Shown piece after piece: positions 15,108-23,501 of a stretch of 39,389 nt of DNA. The stretch spans positions 1 to 39,389 of the forward strand of contig CASEYW010000204.1 of the NCBI GenBank assembly GCA_949292215.1. Direction: 5' to 3'. This DNA is from an uncultured bacterium. GTDB lineage: Bacteria; Verrucomicrobiota; Lentisphaeria; Victivallales; UBA1829. Below the pieces are notes generated by a model, which was not told where the DNA came from, ran no database searches, and worked only from the letters and a program-made list of their open reading frames with translations. How positions within the stretch are numbered: position 1 is the first letter of the stretch; each line of letters starts with the position of its first letter. The position numbers and the translations under genes were made by a program.

Positions 15108-16058
15108 ATGCGGCGTCTGACGGCGCTGTTGAAGAGCACGGGCGGGCCGTGGGCCGCGCTGGTCGTTCTACTTTTGATCTGCTGTATTTCAAACGAGCAT
15201 TTCCGCAGTGTTCAGAATTTGATCAACATCACGCGGCAGGTCTCGTACAGCGGATTGATTGCGCTCGGGATGACGTTTGTCATTGCGGGCGGCGGCATTG
15301 ATCTTTCCGTAGGATCGCTGCTGGCATTTTCCGGTGTGATCTCCATTCTGGGAATGAATGCGGTTCCCGGATCGGAAACGCTTGCCGTGGCGGTTGCCGC
15401 GATCATTGCCATTGCGCTCGGAACTGCTTGCGGAGCGGCAAATGGAGCGCTGGTCGCACTGGGAAAAGTCCCGCCATTTATTGCGACGCTCGGCACGCTG
15501 GTGATTTTTCGCTCCCTGGCGCTTTATTTCGGTAATTCAGGTCTGGTTTCTTCGGAGAACAACGTCTACCGGGAATTCGGCGGGGCGGTGATCGGAGGAA
15601 TCCCGCTTCCTGTCTGGATTCTGCTGATCCTGACTGTTCTGTTTTCGCTGATTCTGAAACAGACGCGTCTCGGGCGCCATATCTGTGCAGTCGGTTCCAA
15701 CGAGAGGGTCGCGCGCTATGCGGCGATCCGGACGGGCCTGGTGAAGTTCTATACCTATCTGATTGCAGGAACAACGGCCGGAATCAGTGCGCTGCTGTTC
15801 GGAGGCCGTTTGAATTCGGTCAGTTCCACCAGTGCGGGACAGTCGTATGAGCTGGACGCCATTGCAGCGGTGATCATCGGAGGAAGTTCGATGAACGGGG
15901 GAAAGGCGTCAATCTGGGGAACGCTCGCGGGGATTCTGATTCTCGGAATTGTCTCCAACGTGCTTGACATGTGGGGGATCTCGGTGACACTCCAGGGAAC
16001 CGTCAAGGGACTCGTCATTATCATAGCAGTCATGATGCAGAGAAAAACTTTAAAATAA
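15108..16058 (+). CDS. sugar ABC importer permease (RbsC type)
   Basis: Inner-membrane channel subunit with 8-10 hydrophobic segments in 316 aa. The RbsC-family hallmarks are GLIALGMTFVIAGGGIDLSVGS near the N-terminus, the GTLVIFRSLALYFG region, GRHICAVGSNERVARYAAI (the cytoplasmic coupling segment), and ELDAIAAVIIGGSSMNGGKAS. The start at ATG 15108 lies 4 bp after the ATPase stop. A longer frame beginning at 15021 overlaps the ATPase gene and encodes a polar, unlikely N-terminus. It functions as a homodimer with the upstream ATPase and the downstream binding protein. Confidence 0.92.
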   Translation: MRRLTALLKSTGGPWAALVVLLLICCISNEHFRSVQNLINITRQVSYSGLIALGMTFVIAGGGIDLSVGSLLAFSGVISILGMNAVPGSETLAVAVAAIIAIALGTACGAANGALVALGKVPPFIATLGTLVIFRSLALYFGNSGLVSSENNVYREFGGAVIGGIPLPVWILLILTVLFSLILKQTRLGRHICAVGSNERVARYAAIRTGLVKFYTYLIAGTTAGISALLFGGRLNSVSSTSAGQSYELDAIAAVIIGGSSMNGGKASIWGTLAGILILGIVSNVLDMWGISVTLQGTVKGLVIIIAVMMQRKTLK

Positions 16059-16076
16059 ACAGCAAAGGAACGGATT

Positions 16077-17042
16077 ATGAAAATTCTGCTTTCGGCAATG
16101 GCGGTTGCCGCCGCAGCTTTCTTCTGCGTATCGTGCGGAGAAAACACAACAGCGAAGGACAAAGACAGTGTAACGGTCGGGGTATCCATCCCTGCGGCGG
16201 ACCACGGCTGGACCGGTGGAATCGTCTGGTGGGCGGAACAGGCAAAAAAGGAGTGGGAACAGAAAGATCCCAAGGTTAAAATCATAATTTCCACGGCAAA
16301 GGATGCGGCGGAACAGGTTGACAAAATTGAGAATCTGCTGGTCCAGAAGGTGGATGCCCTGGTTGTGCTCCCCCAGGAACCGGGACCGCTGACAAATGTA
16401 TGCGCAAATGCGGCAAAACAGGGAAAGTATCTGGTGGTAGTTGACCGGGGACTTACTAAAGATGTCCAGAATCTGCTGGTCGCAGGAGACAACAGCGGAT
16501 TTGGAAAAGCTGCCGCGGATGCCATTGTCCGCGAACTCAAGGGAAAAGGAGATATTCTCATTATGGAAGGCATTCCCTGTCCGGTCAATTCAGACCGCGT
16601 CAATGCGTTCAAAGCGGAGATGAAGAAGCATCCCGGCATCCGGATTCTCGAATCGCAGTCGGCATACTGGGATACGGAAAAGGGACTCAAGCTGATGGAA
16701 AACTATCTTCAGAAATACCCGAAGATTGATGCGGTCTGGGTCGGCGATGATGATGTGCTTGTCGGCGCGCTCAAGGCCTATCAGGAATCCAAACGCAAAG
16801 ACATCCGGCTGATTGTCGGCGGAGGAGGAAACAAGCTGGTGGTCAAAAAGATTCTGGATGGAGATCCTGTCATTCCGCTGACCGTGACCTATCCGCCGCG
16901 TATGATTGCGGTCGGTATCGAACATGCTGTTGCCGGAGCAAAAAAGCAGCCGAAAACAACGGAAAAACGGGTGATCATTCCTTCCGAAATCGTGGATAAG
17001 TCAAACGCGAAACAGTTCTATTTCCCCGATTCCGCCTACTGA
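16077..17042 (+). CDS. sugar ABC importer substrate-binding protein (ribose/galactose class)
   Basis: Periplasmic-binding-protein fold of the RbsB/Peripla_BP_4 family, 321 aa. The N-terminus is a signal peptide (residues 1-19) ending in CVSC with Cys20, a non-ideal lipobox (Cys at -3), so it may be a lipoprotein. The mature start TVGVSIPAADHGWTGGIVWWAEQA, then DALVVLPQEPGPLT, VVVDRGL, GDNSGFGKAAADAIV and DAVWVGDDDVLVGALKAY follow the family order; these segments line the sugar cleft. Trp residues near the N-terminus (HGWTGGIVWW) are typical for pyranose or furanose stacking. AAGGA precedes the ATG. Sugar identity is unknown. Confidence 0.9.
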   Translation: MKILLSAMAVAAAAFFCVSCGENTTAKDKDSVTVGVSIPAADHGWTGGIVWWAEQAKKEWEQKDPKVKIIISTAKDAAEQVDKIENLLVQKVDALVVLPQEPGPLTNVCANAAKQGKYLVVVDRGLTKDVQNLLVAGDNSGFGKAAADAIVRELKGKGDILIMEGIPCPVNSDRVNAFKAEMKKHPGIRILESQSAYWDTEKGLKLMENYLQKYPKIDAVWVGDDDVLVGALKAYQESKRKDIRLIVGGGGNKLVVKKILDGDPVIPLTVTYPPRMIAVGIEHAVAGAKKQPKTTEKRVIIPSEIVDKSNAKQFYFPDSAY

Positions 17043-17121
17043 TCTTCCGGACCGGAAGAAGAAATTTGCCGGAACAACTTGCAAACTCTCCGCATGTCGG
17101 ATACATGCGGAGAGTTTTTTT
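17043..17121 (+). terminator. strong intrinsic terminator after the sugar importer operon
   Basis: A 13-bp perfect stem (17085-17097 with 17103-17115, containing CTCTCCGCATG) encloses a 5-base loop and is followed by seven T. Just after the stop codon there is also a separate perfect palindrome TCTTCCGGACCGGAAGA (17043-17059). The stem also lies directly beyond the convergent serine-hydrolase stop, where the opposite strand has only TTT, so it may terminate that transcript weakly. Confidence 0.93.
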
Positions 17122-18518
17122 CATGGAAGTCCAAGCGGCGGATGGAGGAAGTTGGTATTGGAGGTCCTCGTCACGTTTCCCGAACAGAAATCAACTCGAT
17201 AGACATCCCGGAACGGGGTCTCATAATTGCAGACATGGATTTCCAGAAGATTTTCTGTGATCCATGCGGCGCTTGCAGCGGAACGACGGGGAAGAGAGTC
17301 GCGGAACTGAATCAGGTTATCGCAGTTGAAACCGAAGCCGGCATGGATTTTCTCCTCCCCTTTCTCCGTTGAAAACAGAAGGGTGCAATCATTTTCTCCG
17401 AACGAAATGGAGACACAACGGATGCCGGCATCATTTTCTTTGCAAGTCCAGCAGGCAGATTCACCGCGACGGGTCGTATCTCCCTGTGCAAGAGGAATTG
17501 AGAGTGAAGCCAGTGTTTCCTTCAAAGCACTCAATGCTTCCGGATCTTCCGGAAGAGTATCGGTCTCTTTGCGAAGGCGGGGCAGCAGATGTTCCCAGAA
17601 AACAGTCATGATATTCTGCATGTTATCAAGACCGGCAGTCACGGCAATGACCATGTCGTATTCGGGAAGAACGAGAGCATATTGACCGCAGGCGCCATCG
17701 GCACGGAACCCGTGACGATTCATCCAGAACTGGTAGCCGTAGCCGAGTTTCCAGTCGGGCTTGTCGTTCATGGAATTGTCGATTTGTTTCGTTGTGGCGG
17801 TTTGAAGATATTCCGCAGGAATCAACTGCTGTCCATTCCATCTGCCGCCATCCAGAAGAAGCTGGCCGAATTTAGCAATATCCTCTGTTTTGAGGTAAAA
17901 TCCCCAGCCGCCAAGATTCGTTCCCTTTGGACAGCACTCCCAGATGCCGGGTGCTATGCCCAGAGGATCAAACAAACGGGGAAGCAGGTACTCCCGGACG
18001 TTTTCCCCTGTCACTTTCCTTACAACCGCTGCCAGCATATAACTTGCACCGGAATTGTAAACAAAGCGTTCTCCCGGCAAATAGGTCAGTTTCGAAGAAA
18101 GAAACGATTTTACATAGTCGCCGTCAGAGGCTTTCTCCATAAACGCCATGGCACAGGAGGCATGACCAGAAGACATCGTCAGAAGATGCCGCAGACTCAC
18201 ACTGCGCATCTTCGGATCGGTAATAAAAGCATCCGCTTCCGGGAAAAAACGGTAAAGTGGGGTTTCAAGATCCAGATTGTACTCCGCCTGCATAATTCCT
18301 ATCGCCGCTGAGGTAAAACTCTTGCTCAATGAGAAAAGCATGTGGGGTATATCCGGCGAATAGGGCTTCCACCAGCCCTCCGCACAAACATGACCATGCC
18401 GAAGAAACATGATGCTGTTTAATATGCTTAATTGCTTCAGTTCTGTCAATGTCGCTCTCAAGGCCTGAGACGGAATCCCGACTGATTCCGGTGTCGACCG
18501 GGAAAGAGATGTCTTCAT
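17121..18518 (-). CDS. serine hydrolase of the class C beta-lactamase/penicillin-binding fold
   Basis: Beta-lactamase-family hydrolase (Pfam Beta-lactamase/EstB type) acting on an ester or amide; the physiological substrate is unknown and resistance is not implied. The SxxK motif is Ser63-Leu-Ser-Lys66 in FSLSKSFTSAAIGIM. The Tyr motif is YNSGASYML (about residue 154). A Gly-containing third motif appears in RADGACGQYALVLPEYD. After about residue 330 there is an extra beta-rich C-terminal domain. No convincing signal peptide, so it may be cytoplasmic. GAGG lies 9 bases before the ATG. It is downstream of recR on the same strand but separated from it by a dense hairpin array that would probably block read-through. 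Confidence 0.85.
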   Translation of the reverse strand: MKTSLSRSTPESVGIPSQALRATLTELKQLSILNSIMFLRHGHVCAEGWWKPYSPDIPHMLFSLSKSFTSAAIGIMQAEYNLDLETPLYRFFPEADAFITDPKMRSVSLRHLLTMSSGHASCAMAFMEKASDGDYVKSFLSSKLTYLPGERFVYNSGASYMLAAVVRKVTGENVREYLLPRLFDPLGIAPGIWECCPKGTNLGGWGFYLKTEDIAKFGQLLLDGGRWNGQQLIPAEYLQTATTKQIDNSMNDKPDWKLGYGYQFWMNRHGFRADGACGQYALVLPEYDMVIAVTAGLDNMQNIMTVFWEHLLPRLRKETDTLPEDPEALSALKETLASLSIPLAQGDTTRRGESACWTCKENDAGIRCVSISFGENDCTLLFSTEKGEEKIHAGFGFNCDNLIQFRDSLPRRSAASAAWITENLLEIHVCNYETPFRDVYRVDFCSGNVTRTSNTNFLHPPLGLP

Positions 18519-18542
18519 CGTTTTTTACCTCGCTCTTCAATT

Positions 18543-18632
18543 TCGCCCCAGGGGCGACCAGCTTATTCAGCTGGACCGAAGCAGGTCACAGACCTGCACC
18601 GTCGTCGCTCCGCGACTCCCTGCCCTGCGGGC
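18543..18632. repeat. cluster of five short hairpins (composite palindromic element)
   Basis: Five nearly contiguous inverted repeats occupy 90 bp. They are TCGCCCC-A-GGGGCGA (18543-18557), CCAGCT/AGCTGG (18558-18574), GCAGGTC-ACA-GACCTGC (18581-18597), GTCGC-TCC-GCGAC (18604-18616) and GCCC-TGC-GGGC (18622-18632). The last is followed by TGATTTTTTA, a terminator-like T-tract on the plus strand. Such density is far above the surrounding DNA and no protein reading explains it. It looks like a REP/BIME- or MITE-like intergenic element or a structured RNA. Confidence 0.85.
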
Positions 18633-18646
18633 GGCTGATTTTTTAT

Positions 18647-18741
18647 ACGCTGACGCGTGATCGCTCTTTTTTGCACGCTGACGCGTGATCGCTCTTTTTT
18701 GCACGCTGACGCGTGATCGCTCTTTTTTGCACGCTGACGCG
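18647..18741. repeat. 28-bp tandem repeat, three full copies plus a partial copy
   Basis: Three identical 28-bp units (18647-18674, 18675-18702, 18703-18730) and an 11-base partial unit. Each complete junction contains the hairpin CACGC-TGAC-GCGTG followed by ATCGCTCTTTTTT, so each unit resembles a small terminator in the plus direction. The final partial unit can pair with CAAAAAG next to the recR stop. Copies are identical, which implies recent duplication or gene conversion. There are no spacers, so this is not a CRISPR array. Confidence 0.95.
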
Positions 18742-18748
18742 CAAAAAG

Positions 18749-19363
18749 TTAGTGGAACTGGGTACGTCCGCTGAGCGCCGCGGCAATCGTCGCCGGATCC
18801 GCATAACTAAGATCGGAACCAGCTGGCAATCCCTGCGCCAAACGACTGATTTTGATATTTTTGTCCTTCAAGAGACCGGCAAGAAAAACTGCCGTAGCTT
18901 GTCCTTCGACATCGGAACTCAGTGCAAAAATCACTTCCCGCACCACCCCGCTGTCAACTTTTCGCATCAGGGGGTCAATGGAAAGCGAATCCGCCAGTTT
19001 TCCCTCCAGCGGAGCAAGACGCCCACCAAGGACATGATAACGCCCCTTGAATACACCCCCCGCTTCAATGGAACGCATCTGCGGGAACTCCTCCACAACA
19101 CAAATCACAGAAGGATCCCGCAATGAGGAGGAACAAATGGCACAAAGCTCATTCTTCCCGGGTGACATTCCACCGCACTCCGGACAAACACCAATCCGAT
19201 CCTTCAATGAAGAAAGTGTTTCTCCCAGAATTTTCAGACGGGAATCATCCCAGTTGTAAAAATGAAGGGCCATCCGTTCCGCGCTTCGTCTTCCCACTCC
19301 AGGCAGACCGCGCAGAAGCTCCATCAGTTCTTCCAACGCTTCAGGATATGCGGTAAACGCCAT
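18749..19363 (-). CDS. recR: recombination mediator protein RecR
   Basis: Forms a ring clamp with RecO that loads RecA at gaps (RecFOR pathway). The 204-aa protein has an N-terminal helix-hairpin-helix (GLPGVGRRSAERMALHF), a C4 zinc finger (CPECGGMS...CAIC), the Toprim domain (ICVVEEFPQMRSIE, RYHVLGGRLAPLEG) and the C-terminal segment KISRLAQGLPAGSDLSYAD. I chose ATG 19363, preceded by TTGAGG at a 6-base distance; a TTG at 19375 would add four residues. It follows ybaB by 12 bp, the classic ybaB-recR pairing, but dnaX is not upstream here. The 3' end runs straight into the tandem repeats. Confidence 0.97.
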   Translation of the reverse strand: MAFTAYPEALEELMELLRGLPGVGRRSAERMALHFYNWDDSRLKILGETLSSLKDRIGVCPECGGMSPGKNELCAICSSSLRDPSVICVVEEFPQMRSIEAGGVFKGRYHVLGGRLAPLEGKLADSLSIDPLMRKVDSGVVREVIFALSSDVEGQATAVFLAGLLKDKNIKISRLAQGLPAGSDLSYADPATIAAALSGRTQFH

Positions 19364-19375
19364 ATCCGACCTCAA

Positions 19376-19702
19376 TCAACCGGGAAATCCCGGTAGTTTC
19401 ATTCCGCCGGTCACATCCGTAAGACGCTTTGCCCCTTCCATTTTCACCTGCTGAAGAGCAGATGCAATCGCTTCCTGAACGGAAGACTCAAGAACCTCTT
19501 TGTTTTCCGGGGAAAGCGCAGCGGAGGCAATTGTGACACTTTTTACGATCATGTCTCCGGACATCACCACTTCAACGAGGTTGGAATGGGAAGTTCCACG
19601 CACCTCAATCTGTGCCAGTTCCGCCTGCATTTTTTTCATATTGCTCTGCATTTCGCCGAACTTTTTCATCAGTCCGGCCATTTCACCCAATGATCCAAAC
19701 AT
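19376..19702 (-). CDS. ybaB: nucleoid-associated protein, YbaB/EbfC family
   Basis: Small dimeric DNA-binding protein that bridges DNA and is commonly encoded next to recR. The 108-aa sequence shows the family's N-terminal amphipathic helix (LMKKFGEMQSNMKKMQAELAQIEV), the central beta segment (VEVVMSGDMIVKSVTI) and the C-terminal helix (VQEAIASALQQVKMEGAKRL) ending in a Gly/Pro-rich tail. GGGAG lies upstream of the ATG. It starts 1 bp after the stop of the giant coiled-coil gene and is 12 bp before recR, so the three are co-transcribed. Confidence 0.95.
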   Translation of the reverse strand: MFGSLGEMAGLMKKFGEMQSNMKKMQAELAQIEVRGTSHSNLVEVVMSGDMIVKSVTIASAALSPENKEVLESSVQEAIASALQQVKMEGAKRLTDVTGGMKLPGFPG

Positions 19703-19703
19703 G

Positions 19704-22700
19704 TCAATTGCTCCCTGCGTTCAATTTCTGTTCCAGTTCCACATTTTGTGCTGCTCCGAGTTTTCGGGCAGTTTCATACGATTTTGCCGCACTTGCGATT
19801 TCTCCGCGCGTCAGATACGTTCTTGTGAGTCCGAGATACGCATCTGCGCTCTTCGGATTGGCATCCGCAGCTCGCCAGTAATTCATCAGGGCGCCGGCGG
19901 AATCCTTATTTGTTTCCGCGTTCTGCGCCATACTCATGGCTTCCTCGTAACGTTTTTTGTCATAGGCGGGCTGAGAGGGCGACGTCTTGGGGGAGGTCTT
20001 CTCTACCGCCTTTGCCTTTTCCGCTCTCTGTTTTGCAAGGCGATCGACCAGCTCGCGATGTTTCGCCAGTTTACGGGCTTCTTCCGCCTCCTGCGCCTTT
20101 TGTTTTTCCAGCTCCGCGGAAAGAACACGATCCGGATTGAGATCCTTGTAATTCTTGATGGAGGAAAGGACCAGACGGAACCGCTGTTCCATTTCCACAT
20201 TCTTCTCGCGATAACGCCGCGCAGTATCGTTGGCAACCAGAAGCTGCGTTTTCAGTTTGGCAACCTCTTTTCGCAATGCTTCACCTTCCGCGACAAGCAC
20301 ATCAATGGCCTGATCCTTGCGATGAATGGTCTGATCGCTCATTCCGGTCGGATCATCTGTCCACTGAAGCAGCTCTTTGCGCATGCGTTCCATTGTAACA
20401 TTTGCTGCATTAAGCTGTTTTTTCGACTCCAGAATTTCCTTGTCGAGTGCTTTGAGACGCGCTGCCAGATCATCGCGTTCCTTGGATGTTTTCGTATAAA
20501 GCGATTCAAATTTCGTCGCAGACTCAAGAAGTTCCAGATTCCTGCGTTCGAGAACCCCCTGCGGCTGCGGACGGGTCAATTGCTTTTTCAACGCATCCGT
20601 TTCCCGCTGCGCAAGTTCAAGAGAGGCTTTCAGTTTCTTATTTTCCTCCTCCAGTTTTGTACGGACGGCGGTCAGGTTCCGCAAAGCGCTCTCAAACTGA
20701 ACTTTTCCTTCACGCAGTTCCGTCACAGTTGCAGAGAGTTCCGCAATCTCTTTGGAGGCCGGAACGCCTGTCCGCTTTTTCAGACGGGCAATTTCCGCGT
20801 TGAGTTTCTTGATTTTCTGATCGCGCTGACGAAGGAACTCTTCAGAATTTTTTCCGGAAGCCAGTAATTTTTTAATTTGTTCTTCATTGTTCTTCCGCAG
20901 CATTTCGTTTTCCCGGAGTTCCGCATTCAACATGGAAATGTGTTTTTTCAGTTTAACGGCTTCCGTCCGAAGAGAAGTATTTTCATTGACGGTCAGTTCA
21001 ATCTGCCGGGTGGATGTCTGCGGATTTTCTGCCATTTTCATCAGACGTGCAACGGTCTCTTTGAGCGAGGCAATTTCAATCTTCAGGTTTTCATTTTCCC
21101 GGAGAACCGAATTTGCATCCGCAGGCAGGTTCCGATATTTCACGGTAAGAGCCTTCAGCTCCAGGACCTCTTTTTTCAACTTGTCATTTTCCGCAAGGAG
21201 CTGTTCGCTTCGAGCGGAAAGTTCTCTTAATTTTGCAAGTTCAGCCGTCAGTTTTCCGCTTTCTGTTCCGGCGATGGAGAGCTTCAGAGCGTTCAATTCC
21301 TGTTTCAAACGGAGATTTTCATTGGCAAGATCCGCGCTACCCGTTCCCTTGCCGTTTTTCTGCAATTCAGCTTTCAGGCTTGAGATCTCCCGTTTGAGAG
21401 ATTCATTTTCCACGGAAAGCCCGGCAGCGGAGAAAGAGGCCTGATTGGTTCTGGCAACGGCTTGTTTAAACGCTTCGAAATCGTTTTTCAACTTTGTGTA
21501 TTCTTCGGAGAGTCGATTGCTGTTCCTGACCGTTTCCGCATATTTGGCGGCGGCCTCTTTTGCGGAAGCAGAGGTCTCCATGAACGATTTGTTTTCCTTC
21601 ATGAGTCTGTTGCGTTCCGCATACGTCTTTTCGAAATTCCGGCGGAGTTCATCGGCACGGGTCTTGAGTTTAGCGTATTCCGCGGCAAGCGCGGTCTTTG
21701 CGGCGACAGCCTGCTTCAAATCATTTTCCAGACCGGCTGTTCTGGATTTCAGACGGTCATTTTCCGCAGCAAGGAGTTTCCCACCAACCGATTCCCGGCC
21801 AAACCGTTCAATGGAAGATTTCAAATCGGAAGACTCCTTCCTGAGTCTGGCATTTTCAGAGGAAAGTTCTGTCGCCCTCTTCTCTATTTCAGCGGATTTT
21901 GCCAGAGAATCCTTCAAAGCCGCCGTCTCTTTTTTCAGAGAGGCATTCTCCCCGGAAATCCGATCGTTACTGGCTTTCAAAGCGGCAAGTTTCTGTTCCA
22001 TTTGCGCCTTGACGGCACGGACTTCCTCCCTGGCTTTTTTTGCCTCGGCTGCCAGCACGGTATTTTCCTGACGGAGTTTTGTCAGGGCAAGATCAAGTCC
22101 GGCACTGCGTTCTCCAAGTTTTTTGAGTTCGGCATCGCGTTTCAGCAGTTCAGCGGAAAGCGTATCCGTTCTGGACGCGGATTTCAAAAGAGTTTCGTAT
22201 TTCTGAGCAAATGCGGAAAGATCCTTTTTGAGTTGATCGCGTTCTTTCTGCAGCAGTTCCACGGTATTGCGGTAATCAGAGGAGACCTTGCGTTCCGCCT
22301 CCAGTTTTGCTCTGGCGACCTCTGCGGCTTTCGTCGCCGCGGCTCGTTCAGCGGTGCTTCTGGAAGAAAGTTCTTTCAATTTTGCGAGCTCTTCACTTGC
22401 TGCGGCATTGCTTTTTCTGAGAAGTTCCAGTTCCTTCATGTTCTTTGTATTGAGGGTCCTGAGATACTCGTTATCTTTCAGGACGACGTTGGCATTATCC
22501 TGAATCCGGCGGATATTTTCCGGAAGGTCAATTCCCTCGCGAATCTTGGAAAGCTGTCCGGAGAGGTCATTGATTCTCCGGGAGGCGTCTGCAAGACGCT
22601 TCTCCATCTGAGCCTTGTCATTTTTCATCTCATTGAGCTGAGCGAGGAGTTTCTGATTTTCCGTTCGCACCTGTTTTGCCGCTTCAATCGCAGCGGTCAG

Positions 22701-23498
22701 AGTGGTGATGTGCTGGACATTCTGTTTCAATGCCAGTTCCGCTTCATTACGACGGCTCTGCGCCTCAGCCTTCTGAAGTTTCAGCGTTTCCATTTCAACG
22801 CGCATCGTTTTCAGTTGACTGGTAAGAGCGGTGACTTTGGCTCTTTCCTCGACGATCCGTCTGTCTTTTTCCGCGTTTTTATCGACGCGTGCGAGGCGTG
22901 CCTTTGCATTTTCGAGCAGAAGATTGATGGCGGCATTCTTCTGAATGAGTTCATTTTTCTCACGGATCAAACTTTTTACCTGTTCCGCGGCTTTGGAGTT
23001 CAGTTCGATGGAGCGTTTCAAAGAGGCGATTTCCTTTTCCGCCTCCGCGAGACGTGCCCGGGCCTTCATGGCCTGTTCGACGAAATCCTCGCGCTGGACC
23101 ACCTGTTTCAATACAGGCGCAGCTTTCTGCTGAACGGTGGCAGGCTTTGCGGGAGTCTTTGTTTTTTTCGTCTGAGCGGCAGTCTGAGCCTCCTGAACGA
23201 GATTGATTCTACGCAGGCAGAGATCAATGCGGTAGCTGATTACGGTGCGGTTCCAGTCGGAATCCCGTCGCCGCACCTGCTGAAACGCCTGCAAGGAAGC
23301 GCGATATTCATTCAGCGCCTCCTCATAGCGTTTTGCGGTCCGAGCCTTTTCCGCTTTTTCATAATGGGTGAACCCTTCGCGCCAGATTCCCCAGAGGTCC
23401 TGGGAACGCGAAGACGCGGCACGACCCGACTGCGCAAGAACCGGATCGACCGGAAGCATCAGCAGCAGGCCCAAAACGGCCATCAGTCTGAATTTCAT
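19704..23498 (-). CDS. giant secreted coiled-coil/TPR protein, unknown function
   Basis: I do not recognise a family for the whole 1264-aa protein. It has a signal peptide (MKFRLMAVLGLLLMLPVDPVLA, cleavage near residue 22) and an N-terminal TPR-like segment (HYEKAEKARTAKRYEEALNEY, about 45-65). From about 125 to 1140 it is almost continuous heptad coiled coil, rich in Lys, Glu, Leu and Ala, with recurrent phrases such as ENDRLK and ENxxLK. The C-terminal TPR region (about 1175-1255) includes NYWRAADANPKSADAYLGL. It is likely periplasmic or surface-located and elongated, possibly a scaffold. GGAGGAATAAAAT precedes the ATG. It lies between hflX (3 bp gap) and ybaB (1 bp gap), the slot where dnaX often sits before ybaB. 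SMC-like ATPase heads are absent. Confidence 0.85.
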   Translation of the reverse strand: MKFRLMAVLGLLLMLPVDPVLAQSGRAASSRSQDLWGIWREGFTHYEKAEKARTAKRYEEALNEYRASLQAFQQVRRRDSDWNRTVISYRIDLCLRRINLVQEAQTAAQTKKTKTPAKPATVQQKAAPVLKQVVQREDFVEQAMKARARLAEAEKEIASLKRSIELNSKAAEQVKSLIREKNELIQKNAAINLLLENAKARLARVDKNAEKDRRIVEERAKVTALTSQLKTMRVEMETLKLQKAEAQSRRNEAELALKQNVQHITTLTAAIEAAKQVRTENQKLLAQLNEMKNDKAQMEKRLADASRRINDLSGQLSKIREGIDLPENIRRIQDNANVVLKDNEYLRTLNTKNMKELELLRKSNAAASEELAKLKELSSRSTAERAAATKAAEVARAKLEAERKVSSDYRNTVELLQKERDQLKKDLSAFAQKYETLLKSASRTDTLSAELLKRDAELKKLGERSAGLDLALTKLRQENTVLAAEAKKAREEVRAVKAQMEQKLAALKASNDRISGENASLKKETAALKDSLAKSAEIEKRATELSSENARLRKESSDLKSSIERFGRESVGGKLLAAENDRLKSRTAGLENDLKQAVAAKTALAAEYAKLKTRADELRRNFEKTYAERNRLMKENKSFMETSASAKEAAAKYAETVRNSNRLSEEYTKLKNDFEAFKQAVARTNQASFSAAGLSVENESLKREISSLKAELQKNGKGTGSADLANENLRLKQELNALKLSIAGTESGKLTAELAKLRELSARSEQLLAENDKLKKEVLELKALTVKYRNLPADANSVLRENENLKIEIASLKETVARLMKMAENPQTSTRQIELTVNENTSLRTEAVKLKKHISMLNAELRENEMLRKNNEEQIKKLLASGKNSEEFLRQRDQKIKKLNAEIARLKKRTGVPASKEIAELSATVTELREGKVQFESALRNLTAVRTKLEEENKKLKASLELAQRETDALKKQLTRPQPQGVLERRNLELLESATKFESLYTKTSKERDDLAARLKALDKEILESKKQLNAANVTMERMRKELLQWTDDPTGMSDQTIHRKDQAIDVLVAEGEALRKEVAKLKTQLLVANDTARRYREKNVEMEQRFRLVLSSIKNYKDLNPDRVLSAELEKQKAQEAEEARKLAKHRELVDRLAKQRAEKAKAVEKTSPKTSPSQPAYDKKRYEEAMSMAQNAETNKDSAGALMNYWRAADANPKSADAYLGLTRTYLTRGEIASAAKSYETARKLGAAQNVELEQKLNAGSN

Positions 23499-23501
23499 AT
23501 T

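Noticed and set aside
17121..18518. Beta-lactamase resistance gene
   Set aside because: The fold and SxxK motif are shared by many esterases and peptidases; no convincing signal peptide and the family context do not support antibiotic resistance.
18449..18688. 79-codon plus-strand ORF across the hairpin cluster
   Set aside because: It begins inside the serine hydrolase gene on the other strand and reads through palindromes and repeats; no ribosome-binding site and no protein-like features.
18647..18741. CRISPR array
   Set aside because: The 28-bp units are contiguous, with no variable spacers, and no cas genes are present.
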